Shown: positions 28,747-38,365, numbered from the stretch's first letter. The stretch: 64,000 bases of DNA from CAIWHR01 sp963773195 (GCA_963773195.1 CAVZAE010000008.1:62001-126000), one strand, 5' to 3'. Notes: generated from the letters alone by a model not told the origin. Numbers and translations are program-made.

Positions 28747-29907
28747 ATGGAGCTCGTCGTTCGCGACGATATCGACATCGCGGCGATCCCAGCGCCGCAA
28801 TGGGACGCGCTCGCCCCGGGCCAGCCCTTCCTGTCGCACGCCTTCCTCGACGCATTGCATGCGACCGGATGCGCGTCGCCCGCGACCGGCTGGCGACCTT
28901 GCTACTTCACGGCGTGGCGGAGGGACCGACTGGTCGGCGCGCTACCGCTCTATGCCAAGGCGCACTCGTATGGCGAATACGTGTTCGACTGGGCTTGGGC
29001 CGATGCTTTCCGCCGCCACGGTCGACGCTACTACCCGAAGCTCATCGCGGCGATTCCGTTTACGCCGGCATCGGGACCGCGGCTCCTCGCGCACGACGAC
29101 GCGACGCGGAGGGCCCTGCTTGCCCGCGCGCTCGCGCAACTAGGCGCAACCGGAGAGCGCGGCGCGCGCCGCGCGTCGTCGCTGCACGTCCTTTTTCCCG
29201 GTGCCGACGAAGCCCGCCTTTGTGCCAACGCAGGCATGATCATCCGCCACGGGGTGCAATTCCGCTGGGAGAATCCCGGCTATCGCGACTTCGCCGACTA
29301 CCTCGCGGCATTCAATCACGAGAAGCGCAAGAAGGTGAAACAGGAGCGGCGCAAGCTCTACGAGGCCGGCGTTGCGTTCCGGCGCGTTGTGGGCCGGGAA
29401 ATCAGCTCTTCGCAGTGGGCGTTCTTCGCAGCCTGCTACGAGCGGACCTACCACGAGCATGGCTCGATGCCCTACCTCACGCCGGCGTTCTTCGCGCGGA
29501 TCGCGCAGACGATGCCTGATCACCTGCTGCTGGTCATCGGCGCGCGCGACGGCCGGCCTTTGTGCGCGGCACTCGATGTGTTCGACGGCGCGACGCTTTG
29601 GGGTCGCTATTGGGGAACGACCGACTACGTGCCAGGCCTGCACTTCGAAGCGTGCTATTACCAGGCGATCGAATTCTGCATCGAGCACCGGATCGGTCGT
29701 TTCGAGGGCGGGGCGCAGGGCGTACACAAGCTCGCGCGGGGCCTGCTGCCGGTGACGACGTACTCGGCGCACGCGATCGAGGACACCGACTTCGCGGCGG
29801 CGATCGCCGCGTTTTGCGCGCGCGAGCGCCGCGAGATCGCGCACGCCGTGAACGAACTCGACGCGGCAAGCCCGTTCAAGGACGGCGCCGATCCGCGCAC
29901 GTGCTAG
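28747..29907 (+). CDS. Predicted N-acyltransferase (COG3146, FemAB/GNAT-like)
   Basis: 386-aa protein of the COG3146/PF04339 family, tandem GNAT-like folds distantly related to FemAB peptidyltransferases. Family markers are FLSHAFLDALHATG (residues 29-42), FDWAWADAFRRHGRRYYPKL and the second-fold stretch NHEKRKKVKQERRKL with FEGGAQGVHKLARGLLP near the end. Its biochemical substrate is unknown. ATG at 28747 has no strong ribosome-binding site but is the natural N-terminus (MELVVRDDI). The enoyl-CoA hydratase gene starts 35 bp downstream. Confidence 0.87.
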   Translation: MELVVRDDIDIAAIPAPQWDALAPGQPFLSHAFLDALHATGCASPATGWRPCYFTAWRRDRLVGALPLYAKAHSYGEYVFDWAWADAFRRHGRRYYPKLIAAIPFTPASGPRLLAHDDATRRALLARALAQLGATGERGARRASSLHVLFPGADEARLCANAGMIIRHGVQFRWENPGYRDFADYLAAFNHEKRKKVKQERRKLYEAGVAFRRVVGREISSSQWAFFAACYERTYHEHGSMPYLTPAFFARIAQTMPDHLLLVIGARDGRPLCAALDVFDGATLWGRYWGTTDYVPGLHFEACYYQAIEFCIEHRIGRFEGGAQGVHKLARGLLPVTTYSAHAIEDTDFAAAIAAFCARERREIAHAVNELDAASPFKDGADPRTC

Positions 29908-29942
29908 ACTCGGGCCGCTCGACCCGGCCGCATCCCGCACCG

Positions 29943-30740
29943 ATGAACGATACCGTACTCCTCGCCCGGCAGGGGCCGGTAGCGACGCTGACGCTCAACC
30001 GCCCTGACGTGCTCAACGTCCTCGACGTGGCGATGATCGAAGCGCTCGCCGCACATGCGCTCGCATTGGCCGCCGATCGCGAAGTGCGCGTGGTCGTCGT
30101 GGCCGGCGCCGGCCCGCACTTCATGGCGGGCGGCGACATCCGGATGTTCGCGTCGCTCGCGAGCCTGCCGCCGCCCGAGCGCAGCGCGCGCTTCGAAAGT
30201 TTCATCGTCCCGCTCCACGGCGTTCTGGAACAGCTGGTGCGCCTGCCGCAGCCGGTCATTGCGCGCGTCCACGGCGCCTGCGCCGGGTTCGGGTTGTCGC
30301 TCATGGCTGCCTGCGATCTGGCTATCGCGGCCGACGACGCCTATTTCACCTCCGCGTACCGCCACATCGGACTCACGCCGGACGGCAGCGGCACGTGGTT
30401 CCTGCCGCGGATCGTCGGACCGCGGAAGGCGATGGAGTTGGTGCTGCTTTCGCCGCGGCTGACAGCGGCCGAAGCGCTCGCGATCGGCCTCGTGAACAAG
30501 GTCGTGCCGCGCGACGAGCTCGATGCGGCCGTCGCGAGCGCGACGAATTCGCTCGCCACGGGGGCCACGCTCGCTGTCGCCAACGCGAAGCGCCTCGTCC
30601 GTGATTCGCTCGACCGCACGCTCCCCGAGCAGCTTGCAGCCGAAGCGAGAAGCATCGCACAATGCGCCGGCACTGCCGATTTCGTCGAAGGCGTGACCGC
30701 GTTCGTGGCCAAGCGCCCTCCGAAGTTCGGTGGCGGTTGA
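29943..30740 (+). CDS. Enoyl-CoA hydratase/isomerase family protein
   Basis: 265-aa crotonase-fold enzyme acting on acyl-CoA substrates. The first oxyanion-hole segment is AGAGPHFMAGGDI and the second is VHGACAGFGLSLMAACDLAIA. At the usual first catalytic glutamate position the protein has A (VHGACAGFG), while TPDGSGTWFLPRIVG has D near the second, a pattern seen in isomerase-like members rather than classic hydratases. It probably shares a transcript with the following SDR gene (16 bp gap). Confidence 0.88.
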   Translation: MNDTVLLARQGPVATLTLNRPDVLNVLDVAMIEALAAHALALAADREVRVVVVAGAGPHFMAGGDIRMFASLASLPPPERSARFESFIVPLHGVLEQLVRLPQPVIARVHGACAGFGLSLMAACDLAIAADDAYFTSAYRHIGLTPDGSGTWFLPRIVGPRKAMELVLLSPRLTAAEALAIGLVNKVVPRDELDAAVASATNSLATGATLAVANAKRLVRDSLDRTLPEQLAAEARSIAQCAGTADFVEGVTAFVAKRPPKFGGG

Positions 30741-30756
30741 CGACGGCGCAGCGACG

Positions 30757-31590
30757 ATGACGACCCTCGCCGGCAAGACCTTGTTCATCTCCGGCGGTTC
30801 GCGCGGCATCGGCCTCGCGATCGCGGTACGTGCCGCGCGCGACGGCGCCAACGTCGCGATCGCGGCCAAGACCAGCGAGCCCAATCCAAAGCTGCCCGGA
30901 ACGATTCATACGGCGGCGGCCGAAATCGAGCGCGCGGGTGGCAAAGCGCTGCCGATCGCGTGCGACATCCGCGAGGAGAGCGCGGTTCAGGCGGCGGTCG
31001 CCGCGACGGTCAAGGCGTTCGGCGGCATCGACATCCTCGTCAACAACGCGAGTGCGATCAGCCTCACCGGAACGGCCGCGACGCCGATGAAGCGCTTCGA
31101 CCTCATGTTCGCCATCAATGTGCGCGGCACCTACCTGTGCTCGCAGGCATGCCTGCCCCACCTCGAGGCAGCGGCGGCTGCGGGCCGCAATCCGCACATC
31201 CTGACCCTCTCCCCGCCGCTCAACCTCGAGGCGCGATGGTTCAAGGATCACGTCGCCTACACGATGGCCAAGTACGGCATGAGCATGTGCGTGCTCGGGA
31301 TGGCCGAAGAATTCAAGAGCAAGGGCATCGCGGTGAACGCACTGTGGCCACGCTCGGTGATCGCGACGGCAGCCATTGCGATGATCCCGGGCGCGGCGGC
31401 CGCTACCCCGCGGATGCGCAAGCCCGAGATCGTCGCCGATGCGGCACACGCGATTCTCGTGCGCGATGCGCGCACGACCACGGGACGCTTCTTCATCGAC
31501 GAAGAGGCGCTGGCCGAGACCGGCGTCACCGACCTCGCGCGCTATGCGATGAAGCCGGGCGAGCCGCTCTTGCCCGACCTTTTTCTGTAG
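30757..31590 (+). CDS. Short-chain dehydrogenase/reductase (HSDL2-like)
   Basis: 277-aa Rossmann-fold NAD(P)-dependent oxidoreductase. The cofactor motif is SGGSRGIGLA near residues 12-21, NNAS marks strand 4, and the active-site Y-x-x-x-K is in YTMAKYG, with the catalytic serine in LTLSPPLN. The SPPLN and ALWPRSVIATAA stretches are typical of the HSDL2-like branch. ATG at 30757 is preferred to an upstream GTG at 30730 that would overlap the hydratase gene. Pairing with an enoyl-CoA hydratase suggests fatty-acid or CoA-thioester metabolism; this is inference. Confidence 0.88.
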   Translation: MTTLAGKTLFISGGSRGIGLAIAVRAARDGANVAIAAKTSEPNPKLPGTIHTAAAEIERAGGKALPIACDIREESAVQAAVAATVKAFGGIDILVNNASAISLTGTAATPMKRFDLMFAINVRGTYLCSQACLPHLEAAAAAGRNPHILTLSPPLNLEARWFKDHVAYTMAKYGMSMCVLGMAEEFKSKGIAVNALWPRSVIATAAIAMIPGAAAATPRMRKPEIVADAAHAILVRDARTTTGRFFIDEEALAETGVTDLARYAMKPGEPLLPDLFL

Positions 31591-31611
31591 CGGCTCGGAG
31601 GCCGCGAGGCC

Positions 31612-33085
31612 TTAGCGGTTGCCCGCGTCGTCGTCGGTCGCCGGGGTGACGGCGCGCGGTGCTTCGTTGCCACGCGTATCTTCGGTGGCCGGCCCGCCTG
31701 GTGCGCCGCGCCCCCGGCGGCGCCGGCCGCGTCCACGCTTGCCCGACCCGGTACCCGGCGGCCCCTTCGGACGCGGCTGGCCGTGATGTTCCGGCGGTCC
31801 CCCACGCGGGCGACCGTTGCCCGTGCCGGGCAGCGCCTCGGGCAACCCGCCAGGGATGGTCAGGGTCGTCGACGTTGCATACGGCGAGCCCTGACCCTGA
31901 ACGCGCTGACCCGGCGGACCGCCGCGCCCCGGTTTGCCACCGTGCGGACGCACGTTGTTGTTGCCGTGGGGCCGCGGCGGCTGGCCATGGCCATGACCGC
32001 CCGGCCCGCGCTTGCCCTGCGGCCGGCCGTGCCGGCCGCCTTCCTGCTTGAAGAAGCTCTTGACCGAACGGTTCGCGTGCGTCGGCGCGCCGGCCGCGCT
32101 GTTGCCCGGCTCGATGACGTGCGGCTCGATCTCGTCGCCGTTCTCGTCGGTGACATCCGCGACGCGATCCCCTGCATTGGTTTGTGGCGCGCGGTTCGCC
32201 CGGCCGAGGGAACGGCGGACGCGGCCCCTTGCCGTGAGGCAGGCGGTCGCGCTGTTTGCCCTGCTTCTGCGCCGAACCGTTCCCCGCGCGCATGCCGGCG
32301 GCCGCGAGCACGGCATTGCACTCGTCGGATGAGAGTTCCTGCGTCTGACCGCGCAGGAGGCGCGGCGGCATCGCGATGCTCCCGAAGCGCGTGCGGATCA
32401 ATCGGCTCACGGCGAGGCCCAGCGCTTCGAAGAGGCGGCGCACTTCCCGGTTGCGGCCTTCCTTGACGACGACGCGATACCAGTGATTGGTGCCCTCGCC
32501 GCCGCCGTCCTCGATCTTTTCGACGTTAGCCGGCCCGTCCTCCAGGGTGATCCCGGCGAGCAGCGCCTGCTGCTGCTCCGGCGAGAGGAGCCCGATCACG
32601 CGGACCGCGTATTCGCGCTCGACCTCGTAGCGCGGATGCATCATCCGGTTCGCAAGTTCGCCGGAGTTGGTGAAGAGCAGGAGCCCCTCGGTGTTGAAAT
32701 CGAGGCGACCGATCGCGATCCACTTGCCGTTGCCGATATTGGGCAGCTTCTCGAACACCGTCGGCCGCCCTTCGGGATCGTCGCGCGTGACGATCTCGCC
32801 GGTGGGCTTGTGATACAGGAGGACACGCGCGCGCGGCTCGGCGAAACGTACCTTCACGAGTTCGCCATTAATCCGCACTTCGTCACCCGGCGACACTTTC
32901 TGCCCCACGTCTGCGGGCTCGCGGTTCACGGTGATGCGGCCGGCGAGGATCATTTCTTCCATCGCGCGGCGCGAGCCGAAGCCGCACGACGCCAGCACCT
33001 TGTGCAGGCGCTGCGGCTCGGTGAAGACCTCGTCAGTGGAGGACTTGTGACGCGGCGGCGGCAGGCCCTCGTGGATCCGTTGCAT
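31612..33085 (-). CDS. rluB: 23S rRNA pseudouridine synthase RluB with long basic tail, frameshift
   Basis: Makes pseudouridine 2605 of 23S rRNA. ATG at 33085 lies inside the scpB 3' end (53-bp overlap). The S4 RNA-binding domain (RLHKVLASCGFGSRRAMEEMI) is followed by the synthase domain with the catalytic D in GRLDFNTEGLLLFT. After about residue 290 the tail is low-complexity. One frame reads Arg-rich nonsense while the neighbouring frame gives a coherent tail (NAGDRVADVTDENGDEIEPH, then SVKSFFKQEG and G/P/R-rich repeats) ending at 31612. The switch lies between about 32180 and 32215 and again needs one extra base. Corrected length is about 490 aa. Confidence 0.85.
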
Positions 33086-33725
33086 CGCTAGGCTCGACTG
33101 GTGCTGCACCGGGCCCGTCGGGGGACGGTGCCAGGAGCGGGCTCGCGAGCGCGAGTTGCGCTTCGGTGGCTTGGGTGGGTGCATCGGGCATCTCCAGCAG
33201 GTGGGAAGCGTCGAGCTCGGCCAGCGGAGGAAGCTCGGAGAGCGAGCGCAGGCCGAGATCGTCGAGGAAGGCCTTGGTGGTCGCGTAGAGCGCCGGACGT
33301 CCGGGCGTCTCCTTGTGGCCGACCACTTCGACCCATTGGCGGTCCAGGAGCGCGGTGATGACACTCGTGGACACAGCGACGCCGCGGATGGCTTCGATTT
33401 CGCCGCGGGTCACGGGTTGCTGATAAGCGATGATTGCGAGGGTTTCCATGACGGCGCGCGAGTACCGCGGCGGCCGTTCGGGCGAGAGACGCTCCACGAA
33501 CGGCTGGATCGAAGCCTTGCCCTGGAAGCGCCAGCCGGAGGCGACCTGAACCAGCTCGACCATCTTGCCGGACCATTCGTCCCGGAGCTCGTCCAGCACC
33601 GTGCGCACGACGTCGGCGTCGAGCGGCGGGTCGAACAGCTTCGCGAGCTGCCCGACCGCAACCGGCTCGCCAGCGGTGAGCAAGGCGGCCTCGAGGATTC
33701 CCTTGATTTCCTTCAAATCGTCCAT
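33033..33725 (-). CDS. scpB: Segregation and condensation protein B
   Basis: Winged-helix kleisin-associated subunit of the Smc-ScpAB chromosome condensin. 230 aa from ATG at 33725 (MDDLKEIKGILEAALLTAGEPV). Family motifs are PRYSRAVMETLAIIAYQQPVTRGEIE and VEVVGHKETPGRPALYATT. The C-terminal 60 residues are Pro/Ala-rich. Order scpA-scpB-rluB on one strand is the standard betaproteobacterial arrangement. ScpB starts 40 bp after scpA. Confidence 0.95.
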   Translation of the reverse strand: MDDLKEIKGILEAALLTAGEPVAVGQLAKLFDPPLDADVVRTVLDELRDEWSGKMVELVQVASGWRFQGKASIQPFVERLSPERPPRYSRAVMETLAIIAYQQPVTRGEIEAIRGVAVSTSVITALLDRQWVEVVGHKETPGRPALYATTKAFLDDLGLRSLSELPPLAELDASHLLEMPDAPTQATEAQLALASPLLAPSPDGPGAAPVEPSDATDPRGPAAAASQVLH

Positions 33726-33765
33726 TGCCACATCGTGTCCGGATTGCGGGTGCAGGCCAGCGCCG

Positions 33766-34620
33766 CTACACGCCCTCTCCGGCGTCGGACTCGAGCGCGA
33801 AGCCCGGTCCTCCCGTGAGTTGCACATAGATCGGAGCGTAGGGCTCCGCCTGCGCGATCGCGACCAGTTGCTCGCGCGCGAGCTCGAGCAGCGCAAGAAA
33901 CGTGACCACGAGGTGCGACACGTCGGCGTGCGCCGCGAACAGCGACGTGAACTCGGCGTAGCGCGTCGGGGTGAGCACCCTTAGGAGCCGGGTCATCTCG
34001 GCGCGCACGGACAGCTGCTCGCGCGTGACGAGATGATGCCGGTTGATGCGCGCGCGCGCAATCAGGCCGGCCCAGGCGGCCCGGAGATCGTCCGGCGCCA
34101 CGTCCGGCAGCCGGGCCGAGGCGACGCGCTCGAACCAGATCCGGACCGTCGCGAAGTCGCGCCCCGCGAGCGGCAGCGCGTCGAGGCCGCGGGCAGCCTC
34201 CTTCATCCGCTCGTACTCGAGCAGCCGGCGCACGAGCTCTGCGCGCGGGTCCTCGGGCTCGGCACCCGGCGGCGCCGGCGGCTTGGGGAGGAGCAGCCGC
34301 GATTTGATCTCGATCAGCACGGCCGCCATCAGCAGGTACTCGGCCGCGAGCTCGAGCTGCGTCCGCCGCATCATCTCGACGTAGCCAAGGTATTGGCGCG
34401 TGAGTTCGGCCATCGGGATCTCGAGCACATTGATGTTCTGCTTGCGGATCAGGTAGAGCAGGAGGTCGAGGGGTCCCTCGAACGCGTCCAAGAACACCTC
34501 GAGCGCTTCGGGCGGGATGTAGAGGTCCTGCGGCAGCTCGAGCAGCGGCTCGCCGTGGATCCGGGCGACGGGGGCGCCCGCCTGCCGCGCGAGATTCGTC
34601 GAAGCGGTTTCGGTCGTCAT
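33766..34620 (-). CDS. scpA: Segregation and condensation protein A
   Basis: Kleisin subunit bridging the Smc heads. 284 aa from ATG at 34620 (MTTETASTNL). The family core FEGPLDLLLYLIRKQNINVLEIPM lies at residues about 48-71 and the C-terminal winged helix is FLALLELAREQLVAIAQAEPYAPIYV. It carries an N-terminal extension of about 40 residues before the kleisin motif. A 112-bp gap containing a repeat separates it from trpS upstream. Confidence 0.95.
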   Translation of the reverse strand: MTTETASTNLARQAGAPVARIHGEPLLELPQDLYIPPEALEVFLDAFEGPLDLLLYLIRKQNINVLEIPMAELTRQYLGYVEMMRRTQLELAAEYLLMAAVLIEIKSRLLLPKPPAPPGAEPEDPRAELVRRLLEYERMKEAARGLDALPLAGRDFATVRIWFERVASARLPDVAPDDLRAAWAGLIARARINRHHLVTREQLSVRAEMTRLLRVLTPTRYAEFTSLFAAHADVSHLVVTFLALLELAREQLVAIAQAEPYAPIYVQLTGGPGFALESDAGEGV

Positions 34621-34654
34621 CGCCCGTCCATGCGCGTCCTCCGGGACGCCAAGT

Positions 34655-34732
34655 CGTGAGTGGTGACGGAGGGGTCGGCCGCCACAATCGCTCGCGGACG
34701 CGCCCTTCGGGCCTTGGCTCCGCCCCGCTCGC
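34655..34732. repeat. Dispersed GC-rich intergenic repeat
   Basis: Between scpA and trpS the DNA reads GGTCGGCCGCCACAATCGCT, then GACGCGCCCTTCGGGC and CCTTGGCTCCG, which matches parts of the second and third repeat copies at 23703-23870 (GTCGGCCGCCAC, GACGCGCCCTTCGGGC, CCTTGGCTCGCT). No gene is present. Confidence 0.5.
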
Positions 34733-35935
34733 TCATGTGTAGTTGAGACCCATCGCGTCGCGGACGTCGCGCATCGTCTCGTCGGCCAGCTTGCGCGCCC
34801 GCTCGCAACCGTCGGCGACGATGTTGCGCACGAGCTGCGGGTCGTCGAGGTAGCGCTGCGCGCGCTCGCGGATGAGCGCCTGCTCGACGATGATCGCATC
34901 GATCACCGGCTGCTTGCAGTCGAGGCAGCCGATCCCGGCTGTGGTGCAGCCCTTCCATACCCAGTCGCGCCGCGCCTGGTCCGAGTAGATCTGGTGCAGG
35001 CCCCAGACGGGACAGCGCTCGGGATTGCCCTTGTCCGAGCGGCGCACGCGCGCGGGGTCCGTCTGCATCGTCCGGACCTTCTGGGTCACCTCCGCCGGCT
35101 CCTCGCGCATGAGGATCGTATTGTTGAGCGACTTCGACATCTTCTGGCCGTCGAGCCCCGGCACTTTCGGCGTCTCCGTGAGCAGCGGCCCGGGCTCGGG
35201 CAGGATCACGCGGCGCGATCCCTCGAGATAGCCGAACAGTCGCTCGCGGTCGCCGAGCGAGAGATTCTGCGTGTCGTTCAGCATCGCGCGGGCCGCCTCG
35301 AGGGCTTCGGCATCGCCGCGCTCCTGGAACGCGGTACGCAGATCCGCATAGCGGCGGGCCTTCTTCGCGCCGAGCTTCTTGACCGCGGCCTGCGCATTTT
35401 CCTCGAACCCGGGCTCCGTGCCGTAGATGTGGTTGAAACGGCGCGCGATCTCGCGCACGAGCTCGATGTGCGAGACCTGGTCTTCGCCCACCGGGACCAT
35501 ATTCGCGCGGTAGATCAGGATGTCGGCGGCCTGCATGACGGGATAGCCGAGGAAGCCGAAGTTCGACAGGTCGCGGTCGGCGAGCTTCTGTTGCTGGTCC
35601 TTGTAGGTCGGCACCCGCTCGAGCCACCCGACGGGCGTGACCATCCCGAGCAGGAGCGCGAGCTCGGCGTGCTCCGGGACCCGCGACTGAATGAACATCG
35701 TCGCGCGCGTCGGATTGACGCCGGCGGCGAGCCAGTCGACGAACATCTCCCACACCGATTCCGAGATGACGCCCGTGTCATCGTGATGCGTCGTCAGCAC
35801 GTGCCAGTCGGCGGCGAAGTAGAAGCACTCGTACTCCTCCTGCAGCTTCACCCAGTTCTTGAGCGCGCCGTGGTAGTGGCCGATGTGCAATCGCCCGGTC
35901 GGGCGCATCCCGGACAGGACGCGGTCGATGAACAT
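34733..35935 (-). CDS. trpS: Tryptophanyl-tRNA synthetase
   Basis: Class I synthetase charging tRNA-Trp. 400 aa, the longer form common in betaproteobacteria; an insertion around residues 180-215 and a zinc-type cluster (WKGCTTAGIGCLDCKQ, residues about 333-348) account for the extra length. The HIGH motif is HIGHYHG at 17-23 and the KMSKS motif is GQKMSKSLNN. It lies 25 bp downstream of the M50 protease gene in the yrdC-M50-trpS-scpA-scpB-rluB operon. Confidence 0.96.
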   Translation of the reverse strand: MFIDRVLSGMRPTGRLHIGHYHGALKNWVKLQEEYECFYFAADWHVLTTHHDDTGVISESVWEMFVDWLAAGVNPTRATMFIQSRVPEHAELALLLGMVTPVGWLERVPTYKDQQQKLADRDLSNFGFLGYPVMQAADILIYRANMVPVGEDQVSHIELVREIARRFNHIYGTEPGFEENAQAAVKKLGAKKARRYADLRTAFQERGDAEALEAARAMLNDTQNLSLGDRERLFGYLEGSRRVILPEPGPLLTETPKVPGLDGQKMSKSLNNTILMREEPAEVTQKVRTMQTDPARVRRSDKGNPERCPVWGLHQIYSDQARRDWVWKGCTTAGIGCLDCKQPVIDAIIVEQALIRERAQRYLDDPQLVRNIVADGCERARKLADETMRDVRDAMGLNYT

Positions 35936-35960
35936 GTCGGTAGGAGAGCGAGCGAACCCG

Positions 35961-36602
35961 TCAGCCGCCGGCCAGCGCGCCGAAGAACGACAGGAAGAAA
36001 TTCACGAAGGGCGACATGAGCACGTTGAGCGCGCCGGTCGCGAGCAGCAGGATCACAAGCATGAATCCATAGGGCTCGAGGCGCGCGTAGCTCATCGCGA
36101 GCCGGTGGGGCAGGAGGCTCACTGCGATGCGGCCGCCGTCGAGCGGAAGTATGGGCAACAGGTTCAGCACCATCAGTACCACGTTGGTAATCACGCCGGC
36201 GCTCGCCATCAGGTCGAGGCCGTCGCTCGTCGAGAATTTCGCGACGAAGGCCCATGCGAGCGCCATCACGAAGTTCGCTGCCGGCCCGGCCGCCGCCACC
36301 CACAGCATGTCGCGCTTGGGATGGCGCAGATTGCCGAAATTCACCGGTACGGGCTTCGCCCAGCCGAACAGGAATCCGCCGCCCCCCATCAGCTTCGATA
36401 TGAGCAGCAGGCTGATCGGAACCAGCACCGTGCCCACCGGATCGATGTGCTTCAACGGATTCAGCGTCACGCGGCCCAGCATCCAGGCCGTCTGGTCGCC
36501 GAAGATCCGGGCGACGTAGCCGTGGGCGGCCTCGTGCAGCGTGATCGCGAAGACCACCGGCACCGCATACAGCGCGATGGTCGCGAGCAGCGAAAAATCC
36601 AT
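35961..36602 (-). CDS. Site-2-protease-like (M50) membrane metalloprotease
   Basis: 213-aa polytopic inner-membrane protease of the short M50B (YwhC-like) type. Zinc ligands are H23/H27 in HEAAH and D155 in LPLDGGRI; the latter belongs to the NxxPxxPLDGG loop. Five or six hydrophobic segments are visible. The substrate is unknown. Conserved placement before trpS is a betaproteobacterial pattern. Confidence 0.93.
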   Translation of the reverse strand: MDFSLLATIALYAVPVVFAITLHEAAHGYVARIFGDQTAWMLGRVTLNPLKHIDPVGTVLVPISLLLISKLMGGGGFLFGWAKPVPVNFGNLRHPKRDMLWVAAAGPAANFVMALAWAFVAKFSTSDGLDLMASAGVITNVVLMVLNLLPILPLDGGRIAVSLLPHRLAMSYARLEPYGFMLVILLLATGALNVLMSPFVNFFLSFFGALAGG

Positions 36603-36660
36603 TGACCCCCCATTCTACCCGACTCCAGGATCCCCCGCCGCGACCCTCCCAACCGGCGTC

Positions 36661-37311
36661 CTACGGCCGCGCATCCGCATCGAGCCCTAGCGTCGCGGGG
36701 TCGCCCGCCCCGCGCCGGACGACCATGGGCGGCGACACCGCGAGGTCCACGACGGTCGTCGGTTCCGCCGGGCACGGCCCGGCATCGATGACCAGGTCGA
36801 GCGCGGGCCCGATCGTCTCGACGATCATCGCCGCATCGTTCAACGGCTCGTGCGCGGCGGGCAGGATCAGCGTCGAGGAGAGAATCGGCTCCCCGAGCTC
36901 GGACAGGAGCGCCTGGACAACCCGATGGCGCGGAACACGCACCCCGATCGTGCTGCGCTTGGGATGCTGGACGCGCCTCGGCACCTCCCGCGTTGCCGGG
37001 AGGACGAACGTGAAGCATCCCGGCGTCCCCTTGCGGACAATCCGGAATTGCCAATTGTCGAGGCGGGCGAAGTGGCCGATGGCCGAAAGGTCGCGTAGGA
37101 CCAGCGTCAGCGGATGTCGCTCGCCCAGCCCCCGGATCTGTCGAATCCGCTGCGCCGCGGCGGCGTCGTCGAGGCGGCAGCCCAACGCGTAGCTCGAGTC
37201 GGTCGGATACGCGATGACACCGCCATCGCGGAGGATCGCCGCCGCCTGCCGGATCAGGCGCGGCTGCGGATCCATCGGGTGGACCGGCAGGGTGACAACC
37301 ATCGGGGGCAA
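36661..37311 (-). CDS. YrdC/Sua5-domain protein (YciO type)
   Basis: 216-aa YrdC-fold protein related to the L-threonylcarbamoyl-AMP synthases TsaC/Sua5 that begin t6A37 tRNA modification. Core motifs are GGVIAYPTDSSYALGCRLDD and the TLVLRDLS loop, then GPATFVLPA-like TPGCFTFVLPATREVPRR. The set of residues fits the YciO subgroup, whose role is less clear than that of TsaC. Start codons at 37311, 37302 and 37275 are all in frame; 37311 is the longest choice. It heads the leftward operon and diverges from cysB. Confidence 0.87.
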   Translation of the reverse strand: MPPMVVTLPVHPMDPQPRLIRQAAAILRDGGVIAYPTDSSYALGCRLDDAAAAQRIRQIRGLGERHPLTLVLRDLSAIGHFARLDNWQFRIVRKGTPGCFTFVLPATREVPRRVQHPKRSTIGVRVPRHRVVQALLSELGEPILSSTLILPAAHEPLNDAAMIVETIGPALDLVIDAGPCPAEPTTVVDLAVSPPMVVRRGAGDPATLGLDADARP

Positions 37312-37357
37312 CTCGATCGCCCCGCCGGTCGAGCCGGCCGGGATAGAAAGAGCGGGT

Positions 37358-37363
37358 TATAAT
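37358..37363 (+). promoter_or_regulatory. Probable cysB -10 box
   Basis: A perfect TATAAT lies 58 bp upstream of the cysB TTG start in the yrdC/cysB divergent gap. The -35 region (CGGCCG) is poor, which would fit activator-dependent or weak transcription. Confidence 0.45.
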
Positions 37364-37420
37364 TCCTGCCGATTCTAACAGACCCTCGGCAGAGGGCCCT
37401 TTCGGCATTAAGGGAATCGC

Positions 37421-38365
37421 TTGAACCTGCAGCAGCTCCGATACCTGTGCGCGATCGTCGACCACGGGCTCAACGTGTCCGACGCCGCGGAGGCGCTGCA
37501 CACGTCGCAGCCGGGCATCAGCAAGCAGATCCGGCAGCTCGAGGAAGAGTTGGGCGTCCGCGTCTTCGTCAGGCAGGGCAAGCGGCTCGCCTCGCTGACG
37601 CCGGCGGGCGATGCCGTCGTCGCCACCGCCCGCCGCGCGCTGCGCGAGCTTGGCAACCTGAAGCGCGTCGGCGAGGAGTTCCAGAGCGAAGCCCAGGGCA
37701 CCCTTGCGGTTGCGACCACGCACCTCCAGGCGCGATACGTGCTGCCGCCGGTGCTGCGCGACTTCGTCGCACGCTATCCCAAGGTCAAGCTCGAGCTCCA
37801 TCAGGGCAACCCGACACAAGTGGCCGAGCACACGGTTCGCGGCGACGCCGATGTGGGCATCGCCACGGAGGCGCTCGCGACCTACGGCGATCTCGTCACC
37901 CTCCCCTGCTATCAGTGGAACCGATGCGTGCTCGTCCCGCGTGGGCATCCGCTCGCGAAGGCGCAGCCGCTCACGCTCGACGCGCTCGCGCGCCATCCGA
38001 TCGTCACCTACGATCAGAGCTTCACCGGCCGCTCGCAGATCAACGCCGCGTTCGACGCGGCCGGGCTGGTGCCCAACGTCGTCCTGTCGGCGCTCGATTC
38101 CGACGTGATCAAGACCTACGTCGAGATGGGCCTCGGCGTAGGCATCATCGCGAAGATAGCGTGGGATCCCACGCGCGACGCCGGAGTGTTCGAGCAGCTC
38201 GACGCCGCGCATCTGTTCGCGCCGTCGATCACGAAGCTCGCGCTGCGCCGCGGCACGTTCCTGCGCGGCTACGTCTACGACTTCATCGAACGCTTCGCGC
38301 CGACGCTGAACCGGGCCGCGGTCGACGCCGCCCTCGCGGGGAACGCACCCGCCGAACCGCGGTGA
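37421..38365 (+). CDS. cysB: LysR-type regulator CysB
   Basis: Activator of sulfate assimilation and cysteine synthesis genes, responding to O- or N-acetylserine and thiosulfate. 314 aa. The start is TTG at 37421 (MNLQQLRYLCAIVDHGLNVS) with AAGGGAA just upstream; there is no better ATG, and the N-terminus matches CysB. The winged HTH (NVSDAAEALHTSQPGISKQIRQLEEELG) spans residues 18-45, and the effector domain contains the CysB-type TTHLQARYVLPP and HQGNPTQV motifs. A GTGA overlap leads into the MFS gene. Confidence 0.95.
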   Translation: MNLQQLRYLCAIVDHGLNVSDAAEALHTSQPGISKQIRQLEEELGVRVFVRQGKRLASLTPAGDAVVATARRALRELGNLKRVGEEFQSEAQGTLAVATTHLQARYVLPPVLRDFVARYPKVKLELHQGNPTQVAEHTVRGDADVGIATEALATYGDLVTLPCYQWNRCVLVPRGHPLAKAQPLTLDALARHPIVTYDQSFTGRSQINAAFDAAGLVPNVVLSALDSDVIKTYVEMGLGVGIIAKIAWDPTRDAGVFEQLDAAHLFAPSITKLALRRGTFLRGYVYDFIERFAPTLNRAAVDAALAGNAPAEPR

